Assembly: GCA_023053545.1 (NCBI GenBank)
Contig: JAKZAN010000068.1
Location: forward strand, 62,001-126,000
Direction: 5' to 3'
Length of the DNA stretch: 64,000 nucleotides
Origin: Lepidurus packardi
Lineage: Eukaryota; Arthropoda; Branchiopoda; Notostraca; Triopsidae
The translations under genes and the position numbers were made by a program. Below, in pieces: positions 12,701 through 27,600 of this stretch (the first letter of the stretch is position 1; every line of letters starts with the position of its first letter). The notes below the pieces were generated by a model. The model did no database searches. It was given only the letters and a program-made list of their open reading frames with translations, and was not told the DNA's origin.

Positions 12701-15181
12701 CCTTAATTAATTCCTTACGGACTGAATTAATTTCATACGGACTGAATTAATTCATTACGGACTTAAATAATCGATTACGGACTGAATTAATTCCTTACGT
12801 ACTGAACTTATTCCTTACGGACTGAATTAATTCCTTACGGACTGAATTAATTCCTTACGGACTGAATTAATTCCTTACGGACTGAATTAATACCTTACGG
12901 ACTGAATTAAATCCTTACGGACTGAATTAATTCCTTACGGACTGAATTAATTCCTTACGGATTGAATTAATTCCTTACGGACTGAATTAATTCCTTACGG
13001 ACTGAATTAATTCCTTACGGACTGAATTAATTCCTTACGGACTGAATTAATTCCTTACGGACTGAATTAATTCCTTACGGACTGAATTAATTCCTTACTG
13101 ACTGAATTAATTCCTTACGGACTGAATTAATTCCTTACGGACTGAATTAATTCCTTACTGACTGAATTAATTCCTTACGGACTTAATTAATTCCTTACGT
13201 ACTTTATTAATTCCTTACGTAATTTATTAATTCCTTAGGGTCTGAATTAATTCCGTACGGATTTTATTAAATCCTTACGGACTGAATTAATTACGTACGG
13301 AATTTATTAATTCCTTACGGACTTAATAAATTCCTTACGAACTGAATTAATTCCGTACGGATTTTATTAATTCCTTACGGACTGAATTAATTCATTACGG
13401 ACTGAATTAATTCCTTACTGACTGAATTAATTCATTACGGACTGAATTAATTCCTTACGGACTGAATTAATTCCTTAATTAATTCCTTACGGACTGAATT
13501 AATTTCATACGGACTGAATTAATTCATTACGGACTTAATTAATCTATTACGGACTGAATTAATTCCTTACGTACTGAACTTATTCCTTACGGACTGAATT
13601 AATTCCTTACGGACTGAATTAATACCTTACGGACTGAATTAAATCCTTACGGACTGAATTAATTCCTTACGGACTGAATTAATTCCTTACGGACTGAATT
13701 AATTCCTTACTGACTGAATTAATTCCTTACGGACTGAATTAATTCCTTACGGACTGAATTAATTCCTTACGGACTTAATTAATTCCTTACGGTCTGAATT
13801 AATTCCGTACGGATTTTATTAATTCCTCACGGACTGAATTAATTCCGTACGGATTTTATTAATTCCTTACGTACTTAATTAATTCCTTACGGTCTGAATT
13901 AATTCCGTACGGATTTTATTAATTCCTTACGGACTGAATTAATTCCTTAATTAATTCCTTACGGACTGAATTAATTTCATACGGACTGAATTAGTTCATT
14001 ACGGACTTAAATAATCGATTACGGACTGAATTAATTCCTTACGTACTGAACTTATTCCTTACGGACTGAATTAATTCCTTACGGACTGAATTAATTCCTT
14101 ACGGACTGAATTAATTCCTTACGGACTGAATTAATACCTTACGGACTGAATTAAATCCTTACGGACTGAATTAATTCCTTACGGACTGAATTAATTCCTT
14201 ACGGATTGAATTAATTCCTTACGGACTGAATTAATTCCTTACGGACTGAATTAATTCCTTACGGACTGAATTAATTCCTTACGGACTGAATTAATTCCTT
14301 ACGGACTGAATTAATTCCTTACGGACTGAATTAATTCCTTACTGACTGAATTAATTCCTTACGGACTGAATTAATTCCTTACGGACTGAATTAATTCCTT
14401 ACTGACTGAATTAATTCCTTACGGACTTAATTAATTCCTTACGTACTTTATTAATTCCTTACGTAATTTATTAATTCCTTAGGGTCTGAATTAATTCCGT
14501 ACGGATTTTATTAAATCCTTACGGACTGAATTAATTACGTACGGAATTTATTAATTCCTTACGGACTTAATAAATTCCTTACGAACTGAATTAATTCCGT
14601 ACGGATTTTATTAATTCCTTACGGACTGAATTAATTCATTACGGACTGAATTAATTCCTTACTGACTGAATTAATTCATTACGGACTGAATTAATTCCTT
14701 ACGGACTGAATTAATTCCTTAATTAATTCCTTACGGACTGAATTAATTTCATACGGACTGAATTAATTCATTACGGACTTAATTAATCTATTACGGACTG
14801 AATTAATTCCTTACGTACTGAACTTATTCCTTACGGACTGAATTAATTCCTTACGGACTGAATTAATACCTTACGGACTGAATTAAATCCTTACGGACTG
14901 AATTAATTCCTTACGGACTGAATTAATTCCTTACGGACTGAATTAATTCCTTACTGACTGAATTAATTCCTTACGGACTGAATTAATTCCTTACGGACTG
15001 AATTAATTCCTTACGGACTTAATTAATTCCTTACGGTCTGAATTAATTCCGTACGGATTTTATTAATTCCTCACGGACTGAATTAATTCCGTACGGATTT
15101 TATTAATTCCTTACGTACTTAATTAATTCCTTACGGTCTGAATTAATTCCGTACGGATTTTATTAATTCCTTACGGACTGA
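12701..15181 (+). repeat. 1,244-bp tandem duplication, nearly identical copies
   Basis: Copy 1 is 12701-13944 and copy 2 is 13945-15181. Marker intervals repeat as 772, 472, 772 and then diverge. Both copies carry private variants: TTACGGATTGAATTAA, TTACGTAATTTATT, TTAGGGTCTGAA, TTACGTACGGAATTTATT and TTAATCTATTACGG. I noticed one difference, GAATTAGTTCATT near 13991 against GAATTAATTCATT in copy 1. Similarity ends at about 15,182, where copy 2 continues with GAATTTATTCATT. This looks like one of the youngest duplications in the window. Confidence 0.9.
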
Positions 15182-15828
15182 ATTTATTCATTACGGACTT
15201 AATTAATCCATTACGGATTGAATTATTTCTTTACGTACTGAAGTTATTCCTTACGGACTGAATTAATTACTTACGGACTGAATTATTTCCTTACGTACTG
15301 AACTTATTCCTTACGGACTGAATTAATTCCTTACGGACTGAATTAATTCCTTACGGACTGAATTAATTCCTTACGGACTGAATTAATACCTTACGGACTG
15401 AATTAAATCCTTACGGACTGAATTAATTCCTTACGGACTGAATTAATTCCTTACGGACTGAATTAATTCCTTACTGACTGAATTAATTCCTTACTGACTG
15501 AATTAATTCCTTACGGATTGAGTTAATTCCTTACGGACTGAATTAATTCCTTACGGACTGAATTAATTCCTTACGGACTGAATTAATTCCTTACGGACTT
15601 AATTAATTCCTTACGTACTTTATTAATTCCTTACGGTCTGAATTAATTCTGTACGGATTTTATTAATTCCTTACGGACTGAATCAATTCCGTACAGATTT
15701 TATTAATTCCTTACGGACTGAATAAATTCCTTACGAACTGAATGAATTCCGTGCGGATTTTATTAATTCCTTACGGACTGAATTAATTCATTACGGACTG
15801 AATTAATTCCTTACGGACTGAATTAATT
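14717..15828 (+). repeat. 1,112-bp module, first of at least four copies
   Basis: Marker-bounded modules of exactly 1,112 bp occur at 14717-15828, 16622-17733, 22178-23289 and 24606-25717, with longer relatives starting at 18126, 23322 and 26110. Shared subtypes in order include TCCTCACGG, GAATTTATTCATT, the second diagnostic monomer, two TTACTGAC monomers, GGATTGAGTTAATTCC, TTCTGTACGG, GAATCAATTCCGTACAG and GAATGAATTCC. GAATGAATTCC supplies GAATTC, which the consensus lacks. Minor differences separate copies, for example GTGCGGATTTT near 15751 in this copy only. Confidence 0.85.
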
Positions 15829-16477
15829 CCTTAATTAATTCCTTACGGACTGAATTAATTTCATACGGACTGAATTAATTCATTACGGTCTTAATTAATC
15901 GATTACGGACTGAATTAATTCCTTACGTACTGAACTTATTCCTTACGGACTGAATTAATTCCTTACGGACTGAATTAATACCTTACGGACTGAATTAAAT
16001 CCTTACGGACTGAATTAATTCCTTACGGACTGAATTAATTCCTTACGGACTGAAATTATTCCTTACTGACTGAATTAATTCCTTACGGACTGAATTAATT
16101 CCTTACGGACTGAATTAATTCCTTACGGACTGAATTAATTCCTTACGGACTTAATTAATTCCTTACGTACTTAATTAATTCCTTACGGTCTGAATTAATT
16201 CCGTACGGATTTTATTAATTCCTTACGGACTGAATTAATTCATTACGGACTTAATTAATCCAATACGGACTGAATTAATTCCTTACGGACTGAATTAATT
16301 CCTTACTGACTGAATTAATTCCTTACGGACTGAATTAATTCCTTACGGACTGAATTAATTCCTTACTGACTGAATTAATTCCTTACGGACTTAATTAATT
16401 CCTTACGTACTTTATTAATTCCTTACGTAATTTATTAATTCCTTACGGTCTGAATTAATTCCGTACGGATTTTATTA

Positions 16478-16478
16478 A
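16478..16478 (+). other. One-base register shift (+1)
   Basis: TTATTAAATTCCTTACGAACTG has one base more than the 20-bp register allows, making the surrounding marker interval 793 bp. Compared with related blocks (for example near 20,470-20,550), the simplest reading is a 59-bp deletion joining a TTATTAAATCC monomer to a TTAATAAATTCC monomer at shared AAAT, and not an inserted A. Confidence 0.85.
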
Positions 16479-16621
16479 ATTCCTTACGAACTGAATTAAT
16501 TCCGTACGGATTTTATTAATTCCTTACGGACTGAATTAATTCATTACGGACTGAATTAATTCCTTACTGACTGAATTAATTCATTACGGACTGAATTAAT
16601 TCCTTACGGACTGAATTAATT

Positions 16622-19600
16622 CCTTAATTAATTCCTTACGGACTGAATTAATTTCATACGGACTGAATTAATTCATTACGGACTTAATTAATCGATTACG
16701 GACTGAATTAATTCCTTACGTACTGAACTTATTCCTTACGGACTGAATTAATTCCTTACGGACTGAATTAATACCTTACGGACTGAATTAAATCCTTACG
16801 GACTGAATTAATTCCTTACGGACTGAATTAATTCCTTACGGACTGAATTAATTCCTTACTGACTGAATTAATTCCTTACGGACTGAATTAATTCCTTACG
16901 GACTGAATTAATTCCTTACGGACTTAATTAATTCCTTACGGTCTGAATTAATTCCGTACGGATTTTATTAATTCCTCACGGACTGAATTAATTCCGTACG
17001 GATTTTATTAATTCCTTACGTACTTAATTAATTCCTTACGGTCTGAATTAATTCCGTACGGATTTTATTAATTCCTTACGGACTGAATTTATTCATTACG
17101 GACTTAATTAATCCATTACGGATTGAATTATTTCTTTACGTACTGAAGTTATTCCTTACGGACTGAATTAATTACTTACGGACTGAATTATTTCCTTACG
17201 TACTGAACTTATTCCTTACGGACTGAATTAATTCCTTACGGACTGAATTAATTCCTTACGGACTGAATTAATTCCTTACGGACTGAATTAATACCTTACG
17301 GACTGAATTAAATCCTTACGGACTGAATTAATTCCTTACGGACTGAATTAATTCCTTACGGACTGAATTAATTCCTTACTGACTGAATTAATTCCTTACT
17401 GACTGAATTAATTCCTTACGGATTGAGTTAATTCCTTACGGACTGAATTAATTCCTTACGGACTGAATTAATTCCTTACGGACTGAATTAATTCCTTACG
17501 GACTTAATTAATTCCTTACGTACTTTATTAATTCCTTACGGTCTGAATTAATTCTGTACGGATTTTATTAATTCCTTACGGACTGAATCAATTCCGTACA
17601 GATTTTATTAATTCCTTACGGACTGAATAAATTCCTTACGAACTGAATGAATTCCGTACGGATTTTATTAATTCCTTACGGACTGAATTAATTCATTACG
17701 GACTGAATTAATTCCTTACGGACTGAATTAATTCCTTAATTAATTCCTTACGGACTGAATTAATTTCATACGGACTGAATTAATTCATTACGGTCTTAAT
17801 TAATCGATTACTGACTGAATTAATTCCTTACGGACTTAATTAATTCCTTACGTACTTTATTAATTCCTTACGTAATTTATTAATTCCTTACGGTCTGAAT
17901 TAATTCCGTACGTATTTTATTAAATCCTTACGGACTGAATTAATTACGTACGGATTTTATTAATTCCTTACGGACTTAATAAATTCCTTACGAACTGAAT
18001 TAATTCCGTACGGATTTTATTAATTCCTTACGGACTGAATTAATTCATTACGGACTGAATTAATTCCTTACTGACTGAATTAATTCATTACGGACTGAAT
18101 TAATTCCTTACGGACTGAATTAATTCCTTAATTAATTCCTTACGGACTGAATTAATTTCATACGGACTGAATTAATTCATTACGGACTTAATTAATCGAT
18201 TACGGACTGAATTAATTCCTTACGTACTGAACTTATTCTTTACGGACTGAATTAATTCCTTACGGACTGAATTAATACCTTACGGACTGAATTAAATCCT
18301 TACGGACTGAATTAATTCCTTACGGACTGAATTAATTCCTTACGGACTGAATTAATTCCTTACTGACTGAATTAATTCCTTACGGACTGAATTAATTCCT
18401 TACGGACTGAATTAATTCCTTACGGACTTAATTAATTCCTTACGGTCTGAATTAATTCCGTACGGATTTTATTAATTCCTCACGGACTGAATTAATTCCG
18501 TACGGATTTTATTAATTCCTTACGTACTTAATTAATTCCTTACGGTCTGAATTAATTCCGTACGGATTTTATTAATTCCTTACGGACTGAATTTATTCAT
18601 TACGGACTTAATTAATCCATTACGGATTGAATTATTTCTTTACGTACTGAAGTTATTCCTTACGGACTGAATTAATTACTTACGGACTGAATTATTTCCT
18701 TACGTACTGAACTTATTCCTTACGGACTGAATTAATTCCTTACGGACTGAATTAATTCCTTACGGACTGAATTAATTCCTTACGGACTGAATTAATACCT
18801 TACGGACTGAATTAAATCCTTACGGACTGAATTAATTCCTTACGGACTGAATTAATTCCTTACGGACTGAATTAATTCCTTACTGACTGAATTAATTCCT
18901 TACTGACTGAATTAATTCCTTACGGATTGAGTTAATTCCTTACGGACTGAATTAATTCCTTACGGACTGAATTAATTCCTTACGGACTGAATTAATTCCT
19001 TACGGACTTAATTAATTCCTTACGTACTTTATTAATTCCTTACGGTCTGAATTAATTCTGTACGGATTTTATTAATTCCTTACGGACTGAATCAATTCCG
19101 TACAGATTTTATTAATTCCTTACGGACTGAATAAATTCCTTACGAACTGAGTGAATTCCGTACGGATTTTATTAATTCCTTACGGACTGAATTAATTCAT
19201 TACGGACTGAAATAATTTCATACGGACTGAATTAATTCATTACGGTCTTAATTAATCGATTACGGACTGAATTAATTCCTTACGTACTGAACTTATTCCT
19301 TACGGACTGAATTAATTCCTTACGGACTGAATTAATACCTTACGGACTGAATTAAATCCTTACGGACTGAATTAATTCCTTACGGACTGAATTAATTCCT
19401 TACGGACTGAATTAATTCCTTACTGACTGAATTAATTCCTTACGGACTGAATTAATTCCTTACGGACTGAATTAATTCCTTACGGACTGAATTAATTCCT
19501 TACGGACTTAATTAATTCCTTACGGTCTGAATTAATTCCGTACGGATTTTATTAATTCCTTACGGACTGAATTAATTCATTACGGACTTAATTAATCCAA

Positions 19601-21444
19601 TACGGACTGAATTATTTCCTTACGTACTGAAGTTATTCCTTACGGACTGAATTAATTCCTTACGTACTGAAATAATTCCTTACGGACTGAATTAATTCCT
19701 TACGGACTGAATTAATTCCTTACGGACTGAATTAATTCCTTAATTAATTCCTTACGGACTGAATTAATTTCATACGGACTGAATTAATTCCTTACGTACT
19801 GAACTTATTCCTTACGGACTTTATTAAGTCCTTACGGACTGAATTAATACCTTACGGACTGAATTAAATCCTTACGTACTGAAATAATTCCTTACGGACT
19901 GAATTAATTCCTTACGGACTGAATTAATTCCTTACGGACTGAATTAATTCCTTAATTAATTCCTTACGGACTGAATTAATTCATTACGGACTTAATTAAT
20001 CCAATACGGACTGAATTAATTCATTACGGACTTAATTAATCCAATACGGACTGAATTATTTCCTTACGTACTGAAGTTATTCCTTACGGACTGAATTAAT
20101 TCCTTACGTACTGAAACAATTCCTTACGGACTGAATTAATTCCTTACGGACTGAATTAATTCCTTACGGACTGAATTAATTCCTTACGGACTGAATTAAT
20201 TCCTTACGGACTGAATTAATTCCTTACGGACTGAATTAATTCCTTACGGACTGAATTAATTCCTTACGGACTGAATTAATTCCTTACGGACTGAATTAAT
20301 TCCTTACGGACTAAATTAATTCCTTACTGACTGAATTAATTCCTTACGGACTGAATTAATTCCTTACGGACTGAATTAATTCCTTACTGACTGAATTAAT
20401 TCCTTACGGACTTAATTAATTCCTTACGTACTTTATTAATTCCTTACGGTCTGAATTAATTCCGTACGGATTTTATTAAATCCTTACGGACTGAATTAAT
20501 TCCGTACGGATTTTATTAATTCCTTACGGACTTAATAAATTCCTTACGAACTGAATTAATTCCGTACGGATTTTATTAATTCCTTACGGACTGAATTAAT
20601 TCATTACGGGCTGAATTAATTCCTTACTGACTGAATTAATTCATTACGGACTGAATTAATTCCTTACGGACTGAATTAATTCCTTAATTAATTCCTTACG
20701 GACTGAATTAATTTCATACGGACTGAATTAATTCATTACGGACTTAATTAATCGATTACGGACTGAATTAATTCCTTACGTACTGAACTTATTCCTTACG
20801 GACTGAATTAATTCCTTACGGACTGAATTAATACCTTACGGACTGAATTAAATCCTTACGGACTGAATTAATTCCTTACGGACTGAATTAATTCCTTACT
20901 GACTGAATTAATTCCTTACGGACTGAATTAATTCCTTACGGACTGAAATAATTCCTTACGGACTGAATTAATTCCTTACGGACTTAATTAATTCCTTACG
21001 TACTTAATTAATTCCTTACGGTCTGAATTAATTCCGTACGGATTTTATTAATTCCTCACGGACTGAATTAATTCCCTACGGATTTTATTAATTCCTTACG
21101 TACTTAATTAATTCCTTACGGTCTGAATTAATTCCGTACGGATTTTATTAATTCCTTACGGATTGAATTAATTCCTTAATTAATTCCTTACGGACTGAAT
21201 TAATTTCATACGGACTGAATTAATTCATTACGGACTTAAATAATCGATTACGGACTGAATTAATTCCTTACGTACTGAACTTATTCCTTACGGACTGAAT
21301 TAATTCCTTACGGACTGAATTAATTATTTACGGACTGAATTAATTCCTTACGGACTGAATTAATACCTTACGGACTGAATTAAATCCTTACGGACTGAAT
21401 TAATTCCTTACGGACTTAATTAATTCCTTACGGACTGAATTAAT
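16622..21444 (+). repeat. Segmental duplication inside the array, copy 1 (4.8 kb)
   Basis: This segment is repeated at about 24606-29320, at an offset of 7,984 bp falling to 7,956 and then 7,876 bp through internal gains and losses of whole monomers. Rare variants shared by both copies in order: TCGATTACTGACTGAA (17811 and 25791), GACTTTATTAAGTCC (19811 and 27771), a run with TCCAATACGG twice (about 19,990-20,050 and 27,945-28,005), GAAACAATTCC (20111 and 28067), TTACGGGCTGAA (20601 and 28563), GGATTGAATTAATTCC before a short monomer (21163 and 29038) and TTATTTACGG (21323 and 29195). In this copy the short monomer expected near 19,210 is missing, replaced by GAAATAATTTCATACGG. Confidence 0.9.
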
Positions 21445-22465
21445 TCCTTACGGACTGAATTAATTCCTTAATTAATTCCTTACGGACTGAATTAATTTCA
21501 TACGGACTGAATTAATTCATTACGGACTTAATTAATCGATTACGGACTGAATTAATTCCTTACGTACTGAACTTATTCCTTACGGACTGAATTAATTCCT
21601 TACGGACTGAATTAATACCTTACGGACTGAATTAATTCCTTTCGGACTGAATTAATTCCTTACGGATTGAATTAATTCCTTACGGACTGAATTAATTCCT
21701 TACGGACTGAATTAATTCCTTACGGACTGAATTAATTCCTTACGTACTGAATTAATTCCTTACGGACTGAATTAATTCCTTACGGACTGAATTAATTCCT
21801 TACTGACTGAATTAATTCCTTACGGACTGAATTAATTCCTTACGGACTGAATTAATTCCTTACTGACTGAATTAATTCCTTACGGACTTAATTAATTCCT
21901 TACGTACTTTATTAATTCCTTACGTAATTTATTAATTCCTTACGGTCTGAATTAATTCCGTACGGATTTTATTAAATCCTTACGGACTGAATTAATTACG
22001 TACGGATTTTATTAATTCCTTACGGACTTAATAAATTCCTTACGAACTGAATTAATTCCGTACGGATTTTATTAATTCCTTACGGACTGAATTAATTCAT
22101 TACGGACTGAATTAATTCCTTACTGACTGAATTAATTCATTACGGACTGAATTAATTCCTTACGGACTGAATTAATTCCTTAATTAATTCCTTACGGACT
22201 GAATTAATTTCATACGGACTGAATTAATTCATTACGGACTTAATTAATCGATTACGGACTGAATTAATTCCTTACGTACTGAACTTATTCCTTACGGACT
22301 GAATTAATTCCTTACGGACTGAATTAATACCTTACGGACTGAATTAAATCCTTACGGACTGAATTAATTCCTTACGGACTGAATTAATTCCTTACGGACT
22401 GAATTAATTCCTTACTGACTGAATTAATTCCTTACGGACTGAATTAATTCCTTACGGACTGAATT

Positions 22466-24605
22466 AATTCCTTACGGACTTAATTAATTCCTTACGGTCT
22501 GAATTAATTCCGTACGGATTTTATTAATTCCTCACGGACTGAATTAATTCCGTACGGATTTTATTAATTCCTTACGTACTTAATTAATTCCTTACGGTCT
22601 GAATTAATTCCGTACGGATTTTATTAATTCCTTACGGACTGAATTTATTCATTACGGACTTAATTAATCCATTACGGATTGAATTATTTCTTTACGTACT
22701 GAAGTTATTCCTTACGGACTGAATTAATTACTTACGGACTGAATTATTTCCTTACGTACTGAACTTATTCCTTACGGACTGAATTAATTCCTTACGGACT
22801 GAATTAATTCCTTACGGACTGAATTAATTCCTTACGGACTGAATTAATACCTTACGGACTGAATTAAATCCTTACGGACTGAATTAATTCCTTACGGACT
22901 GAATTAATTCCTTACGGACTGAATTAATTCCTTACTGACTGAATTAATTCCTTACTGACTGAATTAATTCCTTACGGATTGAGTTAATTCCTTACGGACT
23001 GAATTAATTCCTTACGGACTGAATTAATTCCTTACGGACTGAATTAATTCCTTACGGACTTAATTAATTCCTTACGTACTTTATTAATTCCTTACGGTCT
23101 GAATTAATTCTGTACGGATTTTATTAATTCCTTACGGACTGAATCAATTCCGTACAGATTTTATTAATTCCTTACGGACTGAATAAATTCCTTACGAACT
23201 GAATGAATTCCGTACGGATTTTATTAATTCCTTACGGACTGAATTAATTCATTACGGACTGAATTAATTCCTTACGGACTGAATTAATTCCTTAATTAAT
23301 TCCTTACGGACTGAATTAATTCCTTAATTAATTCCTTACGGACTGAATTAATTTCATACGGACTGAATTAATTCATTACGGTCTTAATTAATCGATTACG
23401 GACTGAATTAATTCCTTACGTACTGAACTTATTCCTTACGGACTGAATTAATTCCTTACGGACTGAATTAATACCTTACGGACTGAATTAAATCCTTACG
23501 GACTGAATTAATTCCTTACGGACTGAATTAATTCCTTACGGACTGAATTAATTCCTTACTGACTGAATTAATTCCTTACGGACTGAATTAATTCCTTACG
23601 GACTGAATTAATTCCTTACGGACTGAATTAATTCCTTACGGACTTAATTAATTCCTTACGTACTTAATTAATTCCTTACGGTCTAAATTAATTCCGTACG
23701 GATTTTATTAATTCCTTACGGACTGAATCAATTCCGTACAGATTTTATTAATTCCTTACGGACTTAATTAATTCCTTACGGTCTGAATTAATTCCGTACG
23801 GATTTTATTAATTCCTCACGGACTGAATTAATTCCGTACGGATTTTATTAATTCCTTACGTACTTAATTAATTCCTTACGGTCTGAATTAATTCCGTACG
23901 GATTTTATTAATTCCTTACGGACTGAATTTATTCATTACGGACTTAATTAATCCATTACGGATTGAATTATTTCTTTACGTACTGAAGTTATTCCTTACG
24001 GACTGAATTAATTACTTACGGACTGAATTATTTCCTTACGTACTGAACTTATTCCTTACGGACTGAATTAATTCCTTACGGACTGAATTAATTCCTTACG
24101 GACTGAATTAATTCCTTACGGACTGAATTAATACCTTACGGACTGAATTAAATCCTTACGGACTGAATTAATTCCTTACGGACTGAATTAATTCCTTACG
24201 GACTGAATTAATTCCTTACTGACTGAATTAATTCCTTACTGACTGAATTAATTCCTTACGGATTGAGTTAATTCCTTACGGACTGAATTAATTCCTTACG
24301 GACTGAATTAATTCCTTACGGACTGAATTAATTCCTTACGGACTTAATTAATTCCTTACGTACTTTATTAATTCCTTACGGTCTGAATTAATTCTGTACG
24401 GATTTTATTAATTCCTTACGGACTGAATCAATTCCGTACAGATTTTATTAATTCCTTACGGACTGAATAAATTCCTTACGAACTGAATGAATTCCGTACG
24501 GATTTTATTAATTCCTTACGGACTGAATTAATTCATTACGGACTGAATTAATTCCTTACGGACTGAATTAATTCCTTAATTAATTCCTTACGGACTGAAT
24601 TAATT
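22466..24605 (+). repeat. 1,284-bp offset duplication ending in short-monomer doublets
   Basis: The second diagnostic monomers at 22686 and 23970, and the marker doublets 23290/23322 and 24574/24606, all lie 1,284 bp apart. A doublet is two 12-bp short monomers separated by a single canonical monomer (32 bp start to start), a structure seen nowhere else in the window. The second unit (23322-24573) is 1,252 bp against 1,112 bp for the first because about 140 bp extra, with GGTCTAAATT and GAATCAATTCCGTACAG, lies near 23,690-23,780. Confidence 0.83.
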
Positions 24606-27600
24606 CCTTAATTAATTCCTTACGGACTGAATTAATTTCATACGGACTGAATTAATTCATTACGGACTTAATTAATCGATTACGGACTGAATTAATTCCT
24701 TACGTACTGAACTTATTCCTTACGGACTGAATTAATTCCTTACGGACTGAATTAATACCTTACGGACTGAATTAAATCCTTACGGACTGAATTAATTCCT
24801 TACGGACTGAATTAATTCCTTACGGACTGAATTAATTCCTTACTGACTGAATTAATTCCTTACGGACTGAATTAATTCCTTACGGACTGAATTAATTCCT
24901 TACGGACTTAATTAATTCCTTACGGTCTGAATTAATTCCGTACGGATTTTATTAATTCCTCACGGACTGAATTAATTCCGTACGGATTTTATTAATTCCT
25001 TACGTACTTAATTAATTCCTTACGGTCTGAATTAATTCCGTACGGATTTTATTAATTCCTTACGGACTGAATTTATTCATTACGGACTTAATTAATCCAT
25101 TACGGATTGAATTATTTCTTTACGTACTGAAGTTATTCCTTACGGACTGAATTAATTACTTACGGACTGAATTATTTCCTTACGTACTGAACTTATTCCT
25201 TACGGACTGAATTAATTCCTTACGGACTGAATTAATTCCTTACGGACTGAATTAATTCCTTACGGACTGAATTAATACCTTACGGACTGAATTAAATCCT
25301 TACGGACTGAATTAATTCCTTACGGACTGAATTAATTCCTTACGGACTGAATTAATTCCTTACTGACTGAATTAATTCCTTACTGACTGAATTAATTCCT
25401 TACGGATTGAGTTAATTCCTTACGGACTGAATTAATTCCTTACGGACTGAATTAATTCCTTACGGACTGAATTAATTCCTTACGGACTTAATTAATTCCT
25501 TACGTACTTTATTAATTCCTTAGGGTCTGAATTAATTCTGTACGGATTTTATTAATTCCTTACGGACTGAATCAATTCCGTACAGATTTTATTAATTCCT
25601 TACGGACTGAATAAATTCCTTACGAACTGAATGAATTCCGTACGGATTTTATTAATTCCTTACGGACTGAATTAATTCATTACGGACTGAATTAATTCCT
25701 TACGGACTGAATTAATTCCTTAATTAATTCCTTACGGACTGAATTAATTTCATACGGACTGAATTAATTCATTACGGTCTTAATTAATCGATTACTGACT
25801 GAATTAATTCCTTACGGACTTAATTAATTCCTTACGTACTTTATTAATTCCTTACGTAATTTATTAATTCCTTACGGTCTGAATTAATTCCGTACGGATT
25901 TTATTAAATCCTTACGGACTGAATTAATTACGTACGGATTTTATTAATTCCTTACGGACTTAATAAATTCCTTACGAACTGAATTAATTCCGTACGGATT
26001 TTATTAATTCCTTACGGACTGAATTAATTCATTACGGACTGAATTAATTCCTTACTGACTGAATTAATTCATTACGGACTGAATTAATTCCTTACGGACT
26101 GAATTAATTCCTTAATTAATTCCTTACGGACTGAATTAATTTCATACGGACTGAATTAATTCATTACGGACTTAATTAATCGATTACGGACTGAATTAAT
26201 TCCTTACGTACTGAACTTATTCTTTACGGACTGAATTAATTCCTTACGGACTGAATTAATACCTTACGGACTGAATTAAATCCTTACGGACTGAATTAAT
26301 TCCTTACGGACTGAATTAATTCCTTACGGACTGAATTAATTCCTTACTGACTGAATTAATTCCTTACGGACTGAATTAATTCCTTACGGACTGAATTAAT
26401 TCCTTACGGACTTAATTAATTCCTTACGGTCTGAATTAATTCCGTACGGATTTTATTAATTCCTTACGGACTGAATTTATTCATTACGCACTTAATTAAT
26501 CCATTACGGATTGAATTATTTCTTTACGTACTGAAGTTATTCCTTACGGACTGAATTAATTACTTACGGACTGAATTATTTCCTTACGTACTGAACTTAT
26601 TCCTTACGGACTGAATTAATTCCTTACGGACTGAATTAATTCCTTACGGACTGAATTAATTCCTTACGGACTGAATTAATACCTTACGGACTGAATTAAA
26701 TCCTTACGGACTGAATTAATTCCTTACGGACTGAATTAATTCCTTACGGACTGAATTAATTCCTTACTGACTGAATTAATTCCTTACTGACTGAATTAAT
26801 TCCTTACGGATTGAGTTAATTCCTTACGGACTGAATTAATTCCTTACGGACTGAATTAATTCCTTACGGACTGAATTAATTCCTTACGGACTTAATTAAT
26901 TCCTTACGTACTTTATTAATTCCTTACGGTCTGAATTAATTCTGTACGGATTTTATTAATTCCTTACGGACTGAATCAATTCCGTACAGATTTTATTAAT
27001 TCCTTACGGACTGAATAAATTCCTTACGAACTGAATGAATTCCGTACGGATTTTATTAATTCCTTACGGACTGAATTAATTCATTACGGACTGAATTAAT
27101 TCCTTACGGACTGAATTAATTCCTTAATTAATTCCTTACGGACTGAATTAATTTCATACGGACTGAATTAATTCATTACGGTCTTAATTAATCGATTACG
27201 GACTGAATTAATTCCTTACGTACTGAACTTATTCCTTACGGACTGAATTAATTCCTTACGGACTGAATTAATACCTTACGGACTGAATTAAATCCTTACG
27301 GACTGAATTAATTCCTTACGGACTGAATTAATTCCTTACGGACTGAATTAATTCCTTACTGACTGAATTAATTCCTTACGGACTGAATTAATTCCTTACG
27401 GACTGAATTAATTCCTTACGGACTGAATTAATTCCTTACGGACTTAATTAATTCCTTACGTACTTAATTAATTCCTTACGGTCTGAATTAATTCCGTACG
27501 GATTTTATTAATTCCTTACGGACTGAATTAATTCATTACGGACTTAATTAATCCAATACGGACTGAATTATTTCCTTACGTACTGAAGTTATTCCTTACG

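Noticed and set aside
19190-19260. A separate insertion at the aberrant GAAATAATTTCATACGG junction
   Set aside because: It is explained by loss of a short monomer and neighbouring monomers relative to the sister copy near 27,100; no foreign sequence is present.
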